A stretch of DNA of 64,000 bases from Porpolomopsis calyptriformis. Its lineage: Eukaryota > Basidiomycota > Agaricomycetes > Agaricales > Hygrophoraceae. The notes under the pieces are model-generated. The model was not told the origin of the DNA, made no database searches, and saw only the letters and a program-made list of their open reading frames with translations. The stretch's first letter is position 1, and each line of letters starts with the position of its first letter. Shown here in pieces: positions 25,333 through 37,324 of the stretch. The stretch is taken from contig CATOCQ010000002.1 in NCBI GenBank assembly GCA_951640195.1, positions 1 through 64,000 on the forward strand, given 5' to 3'. The translations under genes and the position numbers were made by a program.

Positions 25333-25461
25333 ATTGGAGGTTAAGATCGAGAGCTATGTTTGTGCAATAGTCGAGACAAAGTGTATCTACATTCACGTGA
25401 CATATATATAGCTGTGGGAATATAATACGAATAATCAACATTGGTCCGTAGATTTATTATT
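25333..25461. promoter_or_regulatory. Divergent promoter with central E-box
   Basis: The 129 bp between the ATG of the large minus-strand gene and the ATG of the plus-strand zinc-binding gene contains CACGTGA at 25,394-25,400, almost exactly midway. It is followed by catatatatag, a TATA-like run. Such spacing suggests shared control by a CACGTG-binding bHLH factor. This is inferred from motif position. Confidence 0.5.
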
Positions 25462-26827
25462 ATGGCACCTACAACCGAGGAAAAACAATGGAAATCTGCA
25501 AAAGTCGTAGAATACCTCGAGGTTCCTAATCCAAATGATGGTGAGATATCACCTATGCCTTGTTCTATTTGTTCCGAATCAAAACTTTATAGGCTCTCCT
25601 TGCAAATTCGTTAAGAATGACTTGTAAGTGTTTATCGATAATGCTTGAATAGTAGTCATTTGATTATTTCCCTCAAACACAGCTGCCTCATCCGTCACCT
25701 TGGCCTCCATGCAAAGGAAGAAAATAATATTATAATGGACGACTACTGGAAAGGTTTGATCCTACAAATAAGAAAAACTACTAAGGTGATACACCTGCTC
25801 AAGCTACCCTACCCAATGTTGACAATGTGCTTTAGAACAAGTATCTTGCTAAGGTTTCATGGATGTATACAGCCAAGCAGTTGTTGGAGAGAAGTGATGT
25901 TAAGGCTGATACTAAAAGGTTGCATCTCAAAACCTACTCCTTCTCCTGTCACTCTATGTTCTTCTTACTCTTGACAGGTATATAAACACATTTGGAAAGC
26001 AAGAGCTGTGTGGCTCTGATTCTACAGATATCATTGATGCGCAAGCCTTGGAAGGTGAGGGTTATTATATCGAGAAGCAGATATAAAAGAATGAACTGAA
26101 CTGAACTGAAAATTAAACTGTAGATACAATCGACATTGTTATTATTAAAAATCAGATCGAAGATCAACCTCCAGTAACCGCGTATTACATGCGGTAAGCT
26201 TGACGATAATACCAACCCATCTATTATACTAAAATTTCTATTAGATACTTCTGGGATGGGCATAGGCAGGCATTGAAGGTGCGTTCATTGAACTAAACAT
26301 ATACCCTGTAGTAATCTATTGGGTGGTAGGGCGAGCCAGAAATATGTGGCGCAACTCACTGTTATTCACTTTGGTCCCCCGATACAGAGGAACAACGCTA
26401 CTGCTGGTCCTGCAAAAGATGGTCCCATCTTACTTGCCTAGGAACCCCTGCCAACATTACCCAGCAGCAGTATCTTAACAATCTCTATGCTATAGAGAAG
26501 TTTGCCGACACCCCAAAAATTATACTTCAAGTTGCTTTCCAACCCACAGCTAGGGGAGGTCTCACTTATTTTACAGCCGGAAATATTAGGATCGTGAACA
26601 AGGCTAGAAAGTTGCTTTCTTCACAGGAACGCAGTGTCGTCCAAGCCTCTGGATGGATAGCTGCTCACCTCATTGAGGAGTCTCGGTTAAATATGATAGA
26701 CACTGACTGGGAAAACTGGCTTGAGGCAGAATTCGGCATAGATAACACAGACTCTTATGAGCCATTAGTCGTTACAGACCAAACATACTATACTTGCCCT
26801 CGGTGTAGCTCAGATTTGCTTATTTGA
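25462..26827 (+). CDS. Zinc-binding (BAH/PHD-like) unknown protein
   Basis: The start is MAPTTEEKQWKSAKVVEYLE. Exons 25,462-25,540, 25,593-25,623 and 25,683 onward splice in phase to DGSPCKFVKNDFCLIRHLGL. Later exons give TIDIVIIKNQIEDQPP and YYMRYFWDGHRQAL. The last exon reads EEQRYCWSCKRWSHLTCLG and closes with YYTCPRCSSDLLI. The CxxC...C and CPRC sets look like PHD or zinc-ribbon ligands at the end of a chromatin-reader-like protein, but spacing is not diagnostic. It lies head-to-head with the very large gene and 72 bp upstream of the sirtuin in the same direction. Middle exon borders are not fixed. Confidence 0.55.
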
Positions 26828-26899
26828 TACCTTACCATTCTTCTAGCTTATCTAATACCTACTATCCTTCACCGTGTTACTGCTAAAAACTCAGCTATT

Positions 26900-28050
26900 A
26901 TGTTCCCCTCCACTATAAAACAAAGTGCAACAGATCTAATGGATGGAATACTGAAAGCAAAGAGAATCGTCGTGCTCTGTGGTAAATCGACCCATCATCA
27001 TGTTTCATTCAAATACTTACCTACTCTCTAGGAGCAGGAATATCCGTGGCTGCAGGTATTCCATGTTTTAGAGGACCAGACGGCTTATATACTGGCAACG
27101 CACTATCTGGATTTACCGGAGTCAACCTGACTGATCTGCTTACTAGCTCATCCCTCGTAGTGAGAAATATATGTTCAAGTGAGGATTAGTTGACCAAGTT
27201 AATGTTCTAGACCCAAAAGCAACAATCACTGCATTGTCAGCTCATTGCCACCCTTGCTGAGAAAGCGGCGATCGCACAACCCACTGCCTTCCACCATTTC
27301 CTTCGTGCTCTAGACCTCCAAGGAGTGTTACTCCGTGTTTACACTCAAAATATCGATGGTTTGGAGCTCAAGGCTGGGTTACATATGTCCTCAGAAATTC
27401 ACCCCAGTGATGGACCAGCCCGATGCATTCCATTGCATGGATCCCTAGAGGAACTACGATGCCCTGGCTGCTCCTCCATTTTTATCCTCGAACCATACTA
27501 CCCCTCTTTGAAAGAGGGCCAACTACCAGAATGCACTGAATGTCAAATCAATATGGAAAAGAGGGTAGAGCAGGGCAAACGCAGAACGACTGTGCCTCGA
27601 CTCCGACCCAATATCATTCTTTACGGAGAACCACATCCTCGAGGAGAAGAAATAGCAAACGTGCAGCAAAATGATCTTGGGTTAACTACCACCCCCAGTC
27701 GCCAACTAGATCTTCTCCTTGTGGTTGGCACTAGCTTGAAAGTGAAGGGTACTACTGACTTTATCAAGCAGTCCGCTAGAATCTTAGCAAAAAATTCCCC
27801 CAAATCCAGTTTACAAGCATCGCCTCAAGTTATATATCTCAATAATACCTTTACAAACACAGCTACGTGGGCTGGTATATTCGACGCTTGGATAGACATG
27901 GACTGTGAAGAGTTTGCACGGTTGGCATTGAAAAGGATGGAGGAGATGATTGCGTCAGGTGAAATGCTCGAAAGCAACCACACTCAGGTTCAGGTTCTCT
28001 ATGGAGACAGAAAGCTTAACTACAGACCATCATGGAGGTTATGGTCTTGA
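26900..28050 (+). CDS. Sirtuin-family NAD-dependent deacylase
   Basis: Model: join(26900..26981, 27032..27156, 27211..28050), about 348 aa, both introns in phase. The Rossmann-fold signature GAGISVAAGIPCFRGPDGLY spans the first intron. It is followed by RVYTQNIDGLE, the catalytic-His segment PLHGSLEEL, two zinc Cys pairs (CPGC and CTEC), NIILYGEPHP, LLLVVGTSLKVKG and VIYLNNT. All residues normally needed for NAD binding and catalysis are visible. Sirtuins remove acyl groups from lysines using NAD, commonly on histones. Length and order match small class sirtuins. It follows the zinc-binding gene closely and may be co-regulated. The substrate is unknown. Confidence 0.9.
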
Positions 28051-28518
28051 TAAAATTACTGAATTAGCATCTATTACGCTGCATGCATGTCGCATCAAAC
28101 TTTCCACAAATATTAATCAACTTGTATTGCTGCATTCCAAGCTAGTTACTATATAAGTCTACTACATACGATTTGTGCTAAACCTGTGTAGACATGTTGA
28201 GCTGTGTGCAGGTGTAAATTAGCAAGTTCACATGCGCCACTCCCATCCCATTTTGGTATGCAAATGTGATGTCACGCATAACATATCAAGTTGCTTTGAT
28301 ACTGTATTGATTAACTCCCAGCTATCTTGTCTGTGTATGCGTGAATATCAACTAGCTGTTATGTACTTATGAAGTGATGTGCTATGAAGTGATGTGTGAG
28401 GAGCCTAAGTAGTGATCAAGAGCTGTGACTCACACACGAAACTACTTCCAGCACCACAATGGCTATACGCATGCGATTGAATGAATGCTTATTTTTTCAC
28501 CACATCTAGATAAATTTT
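28051..28518. other. Intergenic
   Basis: No gene is seen. A direct repeat of ctatgaagtgatgtg-like sequence occurs near 28,366-28,398. No terminal inverted repeat matching the far side of the large-gene module could be found by eye. Confidence 0.5.
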
Positions 28519-29669
28519 ATGCTGATTATCTTGTTTTCATGCAGTTATCCACCCACCCCCAAATGTAACTACCCTTGGAACCAAATGATGTGTTCTTCTC
28601 GATGCTTGGATGCGGATAATAATCGGTGGTCGAACGATCGCTCTCCTGTTCCACCAAGCGACACCATCTGGCTCTTTGAGGAAATCAGCCACCCTTTCAC
28701 ACAACCTGACTTGACCCTCAAATTGAACCAGCAAAAGCAGATCATTTTACATGCTTTTTGCAAAAGCAGAAACAAACATCGACACTACACTCTCCCTCTA
28801 TCGACCACACTTCAGATCGCTCTTCTTGACCTTGAATACTGGGCGAATGTTGCTAACCCTCATCCCAGTGCAAATCGTATCACACGTTACCTGGAAAGGC
28901 TCAGGTCTGATCTCTGGGTTGAGTTATCACAAAACCATGGCAGCTTTGGCTCTAGCTTCCAACCTAAAACGACAATACCGTGGGCAGTTAGAATGAATCA
29001 CTTTTTTGGCCACTCTTTCTTCGGCAGACGGGAGTACCTTCAGAAATGCAAGGCAAATGGGTGGACTCCATACACCCATGAAGACCCAACCTTATACCGT
29101 AAGAGGCAGCTTCTGCATACACAAGCTTCCCTTATCTCATCATGCTTTCCAATTCAAACTACATAGAATGGCATACTTTATTCGAAACCCATACAAACTG
29201 GCTAAGCAGGGGGTTCCAGCTATGTCTCCAGCAGCTAGAATCACACACGAAACCTCCCCGGTTTGACAGAGGGCACTCTGTGACCTGTGCGCTTGCTTTG
29301 TTCCTTGGAGTTAACGGTGAGAGTAAATGAAATCAACATCTTGGCTTAGGGATGCTCTAATGCTATATGCTTCTCTTTGCTACTGGCATCAATGAAAATA
29401 CAGCCCAACAGTGGGCTAACGATGTTCAGGAGAAGAATATCAACCCAGATTCCCATGGATACAGTGTAAATACATCATCACCTACCCATGAGGCTGATCT
29501 TGGGTAGGTCTGTAAGACACACATGGTTCACATTCACTCATTGTGATCATTTAGTATTTCACAGCTAGCAATGAATCTTTCAGCTGATAATGATCAGCCA
29601 GTGGGATCCCATGGTGCATTTCATTCAGATGAATTTACCAAGCTGATACTGATCCAAGATCCAAGCTGA
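28519..29669 (+). CDS. Shared-exon-domain protein A (no effector domain seen)
   Basis: The first exon (28,519 or 28,585 to 29,098) carries the repeated domain: LQIALLDLEYW, ITRYLERLRSDLW, then PWAVRMNHFFGHSFFGRREY and a GWTPY segment. It ends at TLY with a phase-1 donor. Downstream pieces, SNYIEWHTLFETHTNWLS, ATGINENTAQQWAND and ADNDQPVGSHGAF, lead to a stop at 29,669. Their joins are plausible but not proved. The domain is paralogous to those at 30.2, 34.1 (-), 39.5 and 43.0 kb (-). No catalytic C-terminal domain is recognised, so it may be a stand-alone adaptor or a decayed copy. Confidence 0.6.
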
Positions 29670-30156
29670 GATAGAGGGGGGGCAGCCTCAATTCTCCGAT
29701 AACAGTGTTACCATTCCTCCACGATTCGAAAGGAAGATGAAGACGAAGATGAAGACGAAGATGATAATGAAAGTTTCTTGATGTTTTTTGTTTTTTTACA
29801 TGCGAACAGCAGCTGCAAGTTACCATGGGACTTACAGATCATTGTAGCCACCTTTCCTCAGCGGTATACCTCACACCTCCACAATCTGTATCCTTCACTT
29901 CAATAAATTATAATGAGGATGATGGTTTTCACCGTAATATTTATAACTCCTTCAACCAGATGAAGGAGTAGTGGAATGAATCAAATGGCAAAGAAAACGT
30001 CAGGGCTTCTTTGTCACCCTCAAACTTGAGAATATGGCATTCATTTATAGCACATGATCTAATCCAAGTCCTGGATAGAATCATATCGTCTTTGTAGCTT
30101 TCAAACTCTTTAATCGAATAAATACCCACGTGACCCCCACACATACGTTCATTATC
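29670..30156. other. Intergenic; GAAGAC/GAT-rich microsatellite and E-box
   Basis: A purine-rich run of agatgaagacgaagatgaag-type units lies near 29,733-29,770. The right end forms the JmjC gene promoter. Confidence 0.6.
30127..30132. promoter_or_regulatory. E-box CACGTG upstream of JmjC gene
   Basis: CACGTGACC lies 25 bp upstream of the ATG at 30,157. The same core occurs close upstream of several other genes in the window. Confidence 0.45.
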
Positions 30157-32836
30157 ATGGCCACCCAACCGATAGCCAACAAAGAAGGAGAGCTATTTGA
30201 TGATGAGGCTTTATGGCCAGCCAAGACATCCACCCTCTTGAATAAACCGTCCAATTTCTGGCGCTTCTCAGAATTATCAACCCAAACAACATTCAAGCTC
30301 TTTTTCTACCACAACAACTCACTGCGATCTCGCGAAATACACATCCATTACCGCTCTATCCTTGCTTTCCTTGACCTGAGTCATCGCCACAGCTGCCTTG
30401 AAGCAGAGAACCAGGTACGACATGCAGGACGAATCAAACAGTACCTCCAGAACCTCTGTTTGGCCGTGCAGCATGAGTTGTGGTTTGAGGATCGTAAACT
30501 GCTCACTCAAGCATCATTGCGATTGAAGACGGTGAAGCAATGGGCCGTCAGAGTCTACCATTCATTTGGACACTCTCAAACAGGTCGCCAACTCTATGCC
30601 GATCGTTGCAAAAACGAGAACCGTCTGCCTTATGAAGATGACGATCCGACTCAATATGGTGAGTAATCTTATCAATATTGGGTGCAACAGCTGATATTAA
30701 ATCGCTCACTGAAGATTGGAAGAGTCACATATCCAGGGTCGTGTCATTTGGGAACGAGATGCTTGCGACCGACACTTGGTCAGACTCTCCAGCGACGGCT
30801 GGCACTTCAAGCGATGCCGCTCAAGAGAAATCTGACTCGCTGCAATATCTTATTGCGATCGGATTCATCAACCATCCCAATGAACTGGGCCAAGGAGTGA
30901 GCGCCGCTAGTCTTCCCCAAAAACGATCTTTGTCCGATGATGAAGAACCCACGAGTCGAAAAAAACATCAACCAGCTACGATATCTGGTATGTGAAGTTA
31001 TTCGCATCGCATCATCCTTATGAAGAAGAAGATAACGCATAACATCAGCACCCCTCACCCAGAATAAGCACGACTACTTTACTTCGTTGAGGGGAGTGAA
31101 CTTTCCCCAGGACGCATCCTCGATTCAATGGGCCAATGGGTCGCAAACCGTACTTCCATGGGTTCACGTTCCGGGCCATCAAAATGCAGTCCGTCCATCA
31201 TTTTGTGCTCGTTCTTGATCAGCTAACTGAAGCTTTGTTAAGGACGCTAAATTAGTTGAGGTGCTTGCCAAATCACCTGATGGTTCATCTGCAACCCATT
31301 CGATAAACAACTGGGACTTGGATGAAACTAACTATGTCGTTATCCCACCAAGAGAACCTTCCCAACCACTTCATGCCATCGATGAAGCCGTGCGACTCCA
31401 TCTCGCTAATCAGCGATGCATTATATTACAGGGTCAACATCTTGAAGGTCCGGAGACGTTTTGTAAGGAGGAGATCGAGGCAGCAAGGGGTCCATTAAGC
31501 CAGCCAGTTCAGTGGCATGGTACGTAAAATCCATCTCTACGATTACTGTGGTTTAATATTGTATAGACGCAAGATTGCGTGCAGTCGGTAGGTCCAAGAA
31601 GGAGTCAGATGGCATCATCCACAGCCACTCTTCCCTGGGGGAGTTTATCGAGGCATCTGAGGATGTAGACATCTGTGGAAATATCCTGGATGCCCCTTCA
31701 CTGAGAAATGCCGCCCCCTCTATTATATGGTAAGAGTGCTGAGAGCTTGTACATTGGCTTATTTCAACAAGTAACCTTAACAGTCGAATAAGTGACGAAG
31801 CACTCGCATTCCAGCTCACAAAACATGAATCATTCGCGAAGTTTTGGAAGCACCCTCCAAAGGACAAGTCGAAGCATCACAAGATGCCGAATACTCGACA
31901 AGAACTAGTCCTTCCAGGGCCACAGGTTATTCGGATGTGCACCTGGCAAATGATGCAGTGGAACCTGCTGATGCATGCTGGCTTCGTAACATTCCCCCAC
32001 AAGGATGCTAACGGCTTGTGTACCTGGATCTATGCGCACGCCGGGATAAAAATTTGGGCCATTATTCGACCTAGATACACAAAAAGTCACAACTCCCGGA
32101 ACAAGTTGCGCAGCCTGCACAAGGATATTTGCTTCAGTCAACTACACCAACTGAATCAACATGCTCAGATTTTCACGACGTTTCTTTCTGCAGGGGAGAT
32201 TCTGTAAGTTTTTATATTATTAACGCTCTAAAAATTGATTACTCATGCTCATATATTGATTCTATGTGTCAGAATTATGCCTCCTGGCATTTGGCATGCC
32301 GTATACACCCCCACGCCAAGCTATTGTTCGGGAGGTCACTTTTATACCTATGAGACGCTTCACCTCACTGAACAATCGCGGGACTTCGACCATATGCATG
32401 GTCATTTTTCAACAAATGCAAATCACCACGTCTCAAGGTTGCTTTCTCGCATGGTTTTAGCGCTTCCACATGTCGCCAAAAGTCGAAGTGAGCACGTGAA
32501 TGAATGATATCCCCTCATTTTTGTTTAAAAGCTAGCTTTCCAGAAATATATCGACGGCCATTCTTGGCGCTGGCCAGAATGATTCTCAAATCGAATGAGT
32601 ACCTTTTGCCGGGTGAGCAGAAAAGGCCAGACCTTCCGATGACCGAGTGGGATGTCCTTTTTCAGGAGGAAGAAGGAGAAATCAACGAGGCCCAGAAACA
32701 GATCAAGGCGATACTAGAAAGGGCAGGAATCAGCCTGACAGCTATGGAGTCAGAAGTACTCGTCAGTGGAGAGCATTGGATGGCGCTCAGTGAAGAAAAA
32801 TGTTTATCCACCGAACTTTTTCTTCCACCGCCATAG
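30157..32836 (+). CDS. JmjC-domain 2OG-Fe(II) oxygenase with shared N-terminal exon
   Basis: Exons about 30,157-30,658, 30,691-30,987, 31,049-31,181, 31,245-31,520, 31,566-31,730 and so on splice in phase to the stop at 32,836. Exon 1 is the repeated domain (LAFLDLSHRH, GRIKQYLQNL, QWAVRVYHSFGHSQTGRQLY), closing with a phase-1 donor after QY. The middle is low-complexity with KRSLSDDEEPTSRKK, probably a nuclear localisation signal. The catalytic part has PGPQVIRMCTWQMMQ, FVTFPHKDANGLCTWIYAH (H-x-D iron ligands), KIWAIIRP and MPPGIWHAVYTP (third ligand His). JmjC enzymes hydroxylate methyl-lysines, chiefly on histones, and that role is inferred here. No disabling lesion was seen. Confidence 0.78.
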
Positions 32837-34079
32837 GGACAGTTTCTATTCATTATCTATTGATGTGCTGCTATCATATGCCTGTACTTTGTTACAGTTT
32901 TACAATCGATACAATTGAGTTGGACTTTGATGCTCATGTCTCACGTGAAAAAAAAAAAACATACATGAATACATACATTACCTTGCCTGCGATGAAACCA
33001 ATTACAACCTCATGTAACCTAGTAGATATGCCGAACACAATCTGCTTTATTTACATATACAGAAAGGTGGCAGCTTCTGGACTCCCTATCCCTTAGGGAG
33101 ATAGAGCCCCACGTTGTACTTGCGGTTAGTGTTTGGCCCAGCAGATGCGCTACACCCTTGAAGCTATTATCTCCCTCGGTTCACCCGTGTGGTTGAATGG
33201 TTGGGTCGCGTCGGTTGGCTGGGTGGGTTGCGCGCAGCTAACTCAGCCTCTGTCTCTCGTAATAGAGCTGCCTTCATTTTCTTCTTTTTATTCCGCTTCC
33301 ACTTGTTTTGTTTGTAGTTTTTCCCTCGTTCAACCTGTGCTGTTGAAGTGGGAGAGAAATAAGAATAAGAATAAGTTAATAAATCAATACGCAATAAATA
33401 AATTCACGTTGAGTAGCCTGCCTACTTGGAGGTTCCGAGGTTCGTACCACGGCCACACGTGTAGATGATTGTCTGCTATACAGTAGTCAAAGGATGCTAA
33501 GTTATCGAGCGGCTGAATGAACTAACTTGTTTGGCTGCACGATGCATGTTGGCAATGGAGCCCTAAGCCTCTGTTCGATTTCGCCTGCGAATGAAGAAGA
33601 AATCTCCTCTGTGGCTGATCATCATCATCAGTCTAGATATTTGATATCTGGTGTGGCATGAGACCCATAGATCCCATTCACGTACCAGCTTTTGAGGTAG
33701 AATGTGCCAATGCGACATCCAATGGTGATTTATCCACATGTGTTGGGTCGATACTTATATCGAACTCAGGGATCTTGACTGTGGCTGATCGTTTAGTCAG
33801 GATATCTGATGTAGCATGAGAGCGATGGATCCCATTCACACACCAGCTTGTTGTGCCAAACAGGTGTCGCCTTTGTCGAGAAGGTCGGCTGCAGAGAGTA
33901 AAACGTTTGAAGGGCCCACAGAGATATGTTCCCTCGCTTTGTTCAGTGCGCTTGCAAGGCTGTCTATAATACGATGACCCGAATTCATCCAGGTATTTTG
34001 TTTTTTATATTTGTTGAAAATATCTGTCCATCCTATTATAGAACGTAGTATAAACCATCAGGACTTTGGGAGCGATTCA
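32837..34079. other. Intergenic, no gene supported
   Basis: This contains an A-run (32,948-32,959) and repeated phrases of the type gtggctgatcgttt...gatatctgatgtggcatgag at about 33,610-33,660 and 33,780-33,820. The last is a local direct duplication of about 45 bp. Short frames show no motif. Confidence 0.5.
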
Positions 34080-34601
34080 TCACGTACGATATTCCAATGG
34101 GTCGCCATGCATATAACTCTCCCAGCCCTGTTCTCTGCATGTGGTGAGATAAGCGTCACGGTCAGGCTTTGAGTGGCCAAAGGAGTGCATCGTTCGAACG
34201 GCCCAAGGCCGGGTACTCCAAGGTTGTTCATTAAAGCTGGAAGGGGGTTCCATTGCGAAGAATTCTTCAAGGAGGTCATCCCTTAGCAGCTCTAAATAGC
34301 GCGACATCGATTTATCTCCAGAAACCAGGCTAGCCCAATATTGAAGATCAAGAAACGCAACCTGTTGGCACAGCATGAATGGCAAGGAAAAGTGGCGAGA
34401 CTGATTCGTGATGATATTAAAGGCAATGAATTCCAATGGAAAATACTTCCAGCGTATCTTTGTGTCGGAACCCATCGGTTTGAACAGGTAGTTCTTTGAA
34501 TTCTCCAATTCAAATAGACACAGCCAGCTGCTTGGTTGAACCTCTGAGATGCCATCCTGCCATCTATGGGTATCGTTGAGAATAAAATCGAGATCTGCCA
34601 T
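34080..34601 (-). pseudogene. Shared-exon-domain protein C, first exon only
   Basis: From the ATG at 34,601 the frame encodes MADLDFILND, QQVAFLDLQYW, MSRYLELLRDDLLEEF and RPWAVRTMHSFGHSKPDRDAY. It ends at LEY with a phase-1 donor at 34,088. No continuation into an effector domain is recognised between 34,080 and 33,000, so the copy may be truncated or its later exons unrecognisable. It stands opposite in orientation to the JmjC gene, 1.2 kb from its 3' end. Confidence 0.6.
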
Positions 34602-35839
34602 TGGATTCGGATTCGGTAGTGCTTTCGGAACTTGTGAATGTTTGTTAATCCTATATTTGGTAGGTGTTCAAATCGAGCCCAGCATAACTTATGCTTGGCT
34701 GCGCACTTCAAAAGAGGCAGTTTGGACAATCGTGAGTGTAATTATAAAAGAAGGATGAACCATAAAATCAAGTGAGATGTTGAGGTCATCTCCATTGGAA
34801 CTAAAATCGATGAAATTTTATCACCGAAGGTCTCTTTTTCTCGTTTGAATAGTAGCGACTTTCTCATTGTATTACAGCATTCGTAACTGAAATTTACTGA
34901 TAAACAGATCAACTGGCACTGATTCGTGGTGATCATGCAATGATTAGATGTACTTTGGGCATGGTGAAGTCAATTTAATGTAGACTAGTCAGCTGCCGCC
35001 TTAGCTAAATGTAAGTTTTCCAATTTGCCAATGATCCGCACCTACAAACCTACTCTGTGGTATTGTTTTTCAGTAACTAGAAATTTTCATCACTGAAAAG
35101 ATGTGAGGGGGTGATTGAGTGATTTAGTTACTGTTTTTCGTTGATTTCCCTTCCCTTCCTTCCAACAGTCTCATTTTGGCAAAGGTTTGCTAATGTCTTC
35201 AACCTTATCGATAGCCTGTATTATGGAACGCAATACTTGCCTGCTAAGAAAACTTTAAATGCCGTCAATCTACGACATGCCAAGGTAAAGGGCCTCGGGT
35301 ACACCTAGTATAGCAACATAAGATTAAAGTACGGCTGAAAGACATCTTTGTGCTTCTTCAGACGACTCAGAATCACTTATTTCTCACTTTGTAATGGAGC
35401 GTGACTGCCATCCTTGATGATGTTGGAGAAGCGGTGAATGGTTTGCACCTTGGTGAGTGGTCATCTGGATACCAACACAAAAGGTCATAATGAAAATTCA
35501 ATTCATAGGGAATATCCGACGTGCGTGAGCAGATGAAATGTAGGAAAAGAGAGTGCGGGAGTGAGAATGGGTACGAGGGCCACCCTGAGAAGAAGGTAAA
35601 GAGGAAGTTGGCTAAGGGAGAACAAGGTGGAATCTACAGACGGGAGGGATGGCAAGGGTCACCATCCATGCTTCTCTACTGCATCCGAGAGATTGCGTGC
35701 CGAATCTTGATAACCATATTATTCAACACAGGGGCCTGATATTCAGATTTTTTAATGAAAGCCTTACCGTTCGATCCCAACCTCAGCATTTCCATCCTCT
35801 CGCCGTAACCGTTTGAAATCGTTTTGATCTCTCTGACCC
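34602..35839. other. Intergenic with dispersed repeat
   Basis: No gene is seen. A 72-codon basic frame at 35,521 lacks support. The dispersed repeat at 35,216-35,310 is described separately. Confidence 0.5.
35216..35310 (+). repeat. Dispersed ~100-bp repeat, copy 2
   Basis: It matches 908-1010 (and 50,189-50,291) in the same orientation: both have gcctgctaagaaaacttta, aatgccgtcaa and ggtacac blocks. It is not attached to a dioxygenase gene here. Confidence 0.75.
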
Positions 35840-36405
35840 CTAACCATCAATCCCATGGCTCTCCGTCGACTGTGGTCCAATGGGGTCATTATCAGTCCCC
35901 GGCTGGGTTGGCGCAGTGACGATCCCACAGTGGATTGTTTGCTGGATCTCTTCGGCTATCTTGCCATCGCCATCCGTTGTCGACTGGGTGTTTACCGACG
36001 GCTCTGCTATGGTTGTCATCTTCGTGTTCTTTGAATTGACATAGACGGTCGGTAGTGTTTCTTCAGTTTCCTCATCCGACAAAAATTTGGCCTTCCATTG
36101 CTTTCTTCTTCTCGGGCTGACAGCTTTGGGGATGTTCATCTCATTCGCCTAACACGTCCCCTCTGTCAACCTGAAAAAAAGGAAAAGAGCAAGCTCACCT
36201 GGTGATGTTGGGCAGCGTGACTTTGATTCCCCGCAGATCCTGGTCCCATGGGGTTTCCCTCACCCTCCATCTGGTCTGAGGTCATAACCCTCTGAGATTG
36301 AGATCTAGTGGCCAAGTGAGGCGACGCGGACACAGTCATGAAGAAGACTGCTGGAGATGGTCGTAGTAGAGGACCGTTCAGGTTCACCCTGTCAAACTGT
36401 GGCAT
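35840..36405 (-). CDS. Small hypothetical protein, two exons
   Basis: The start is MPQFDRVNLNGPLLRPSPAV at 36,405. The first exon ends NQSHAAQHHQ, and the second resumes ANEMNIPKAVSPRRRKQW and runs to the stop at 35,840 (HGIDG). The intron is GTGAGC...GTTAG. It is rich in Ser/Thr/Pro/Gln with a basic patch RRRKQWKAK, consistent with a disordered nuclear protein, but no family is recognised. A CACGTG sits 17 bp upstream of its ATG. Confidence 0.45.
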
Positions 36406-36421
36406 TTTAAGCGACCCTAGC

Positions 36422-36427
36422 CACGTG
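36422..36427. promoter_or_regulatory. E-box CACGTG between divergent genes
   Basis: This lies between the small minus-strand gene (ATG at 36,405) and the plus-strand F-box gene (ATG at 36,521). Confidence 0.35.
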
Positions 36428-36520
36428 AATAATCGATTTTAGTTGAGAGTGAGTCAAAGCGTCGAGGTCGACTTAGTATATAGAGCAGCCGAAAGTCTCC
36501 CAAAACCACCATCATCCATC

Positions 36521-37324
36521 ATGATTTCCCTTCCCATAGATCTGTGGCTCAAAATTATCCCCTACATTCAGAACTCGTCCCAAGATCTGCTCGCACTGGC
36601 ACTAGTAAACAGGAACTTTGCCTCCGTTGTGTTTCCATTCCTGGCCCGATACATGCTTGTCGATCCAATGCCAAAGCCGCAACACCCGATTCGTTTCCTT
36701 GAATTCACCTCCATCAGGAATTGGCACGGCGGTTGGGTTCAGCAAAATTTGAAGAGGGCTGGGAGCAACCTGAGGGTCACCAGGTTGGGATTCAATACGT
36801 CCGGTTGTCAGTGTTTCAGGTTATTCCTATGTGTCTGGGTTTTATCGCTAACCCCGCATGAAGATGACTGCGTCGAACTCACGCACCTAAACTTTTTCCA
36901 CAACGTGTGGCTCAGGGAAGTTACCCTCTCTGGATTACGACTAAGACGGCCGGGTAACGTCAACCTAATCGATATCTCGAGGATATTTGCTGGATGTTCT
37001 ATGGAAGATTTGACCAAGTTCACTCTCGATCTTACACGGGCCAACTGGGATAACTGCATCAAAGTCAATTGGGCCCTCCTCGACGCATATCTTTCCTCGA
37101 GACCTTCCCTTCAATCTGTGCACATTTTAGGCCCTCTGTCTGTGATGGAGGTCAGCGATATCATGCCACTGGTCACCGCGAAGGGCATCCTTGATGTCAC
37201 GTTCAGGCCAACTTTGCCGGAACCATCGGTACCATTGGTACCATGGCCATCTATATCTGGGCGGATACGTAGGAGGAAGTTTCGAAGAAGGAAGGGGAGT
37301 GGAACGGGGCAGGATACAGGTTGA
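36521..37324 (+). CDS. F-box-like protein, right-facing copy
   Basis: A single exon starting MISLPIDLWLKIIPYIQ, an N-terminal F-box-like helix pair, followed by LLALALVNRNFASVVFPFLA and leucine-rich, LRR-like segments (LREVTLSGLRLRRPG, LQSVHILGPLS). F-box proteins recruit substrates to SCF ubiquitin ligases. The target is unknown. The C-terminus is very basic (RRKFRRRKGSG) and is not shared with its paralog at 38,101-38,844, from which it differs throughout by scattered substitutions, with about three quarters of residues identical. It forms the left arm of an inverted pair. Confidence 0.65.
   Translation: MISLPIDLWLKIIPYIQNSSQDLLALALVNRNFASVVFPFLARYMLVDPMPKPQHPIRFLEFTSIRNWHGGWVQQNLKRAGSNLRVTRLGFNTSGCQCFRLFLCVWVLSLTPHEDDCVELTHLNFFHNVWLREVTLSGLRLRRPGNVNLIDISRIFAGCSMEDLTKFTLDLTRANWDNCIKVNWALLDAYLSSRPSLQSVHILGPLSVMEVSDIMPLVTAKGILDVTFRPTLPEPSVPLVPWPSISGRIRRRKFRRRKGSGTGQDTG

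Noticed and set aside
33130..33470. Possible tRNA-derived SINE (ggttcgtacc box)
   Set aside because: No matching A-box, poly(A) tail or target duplication could be placed around it.
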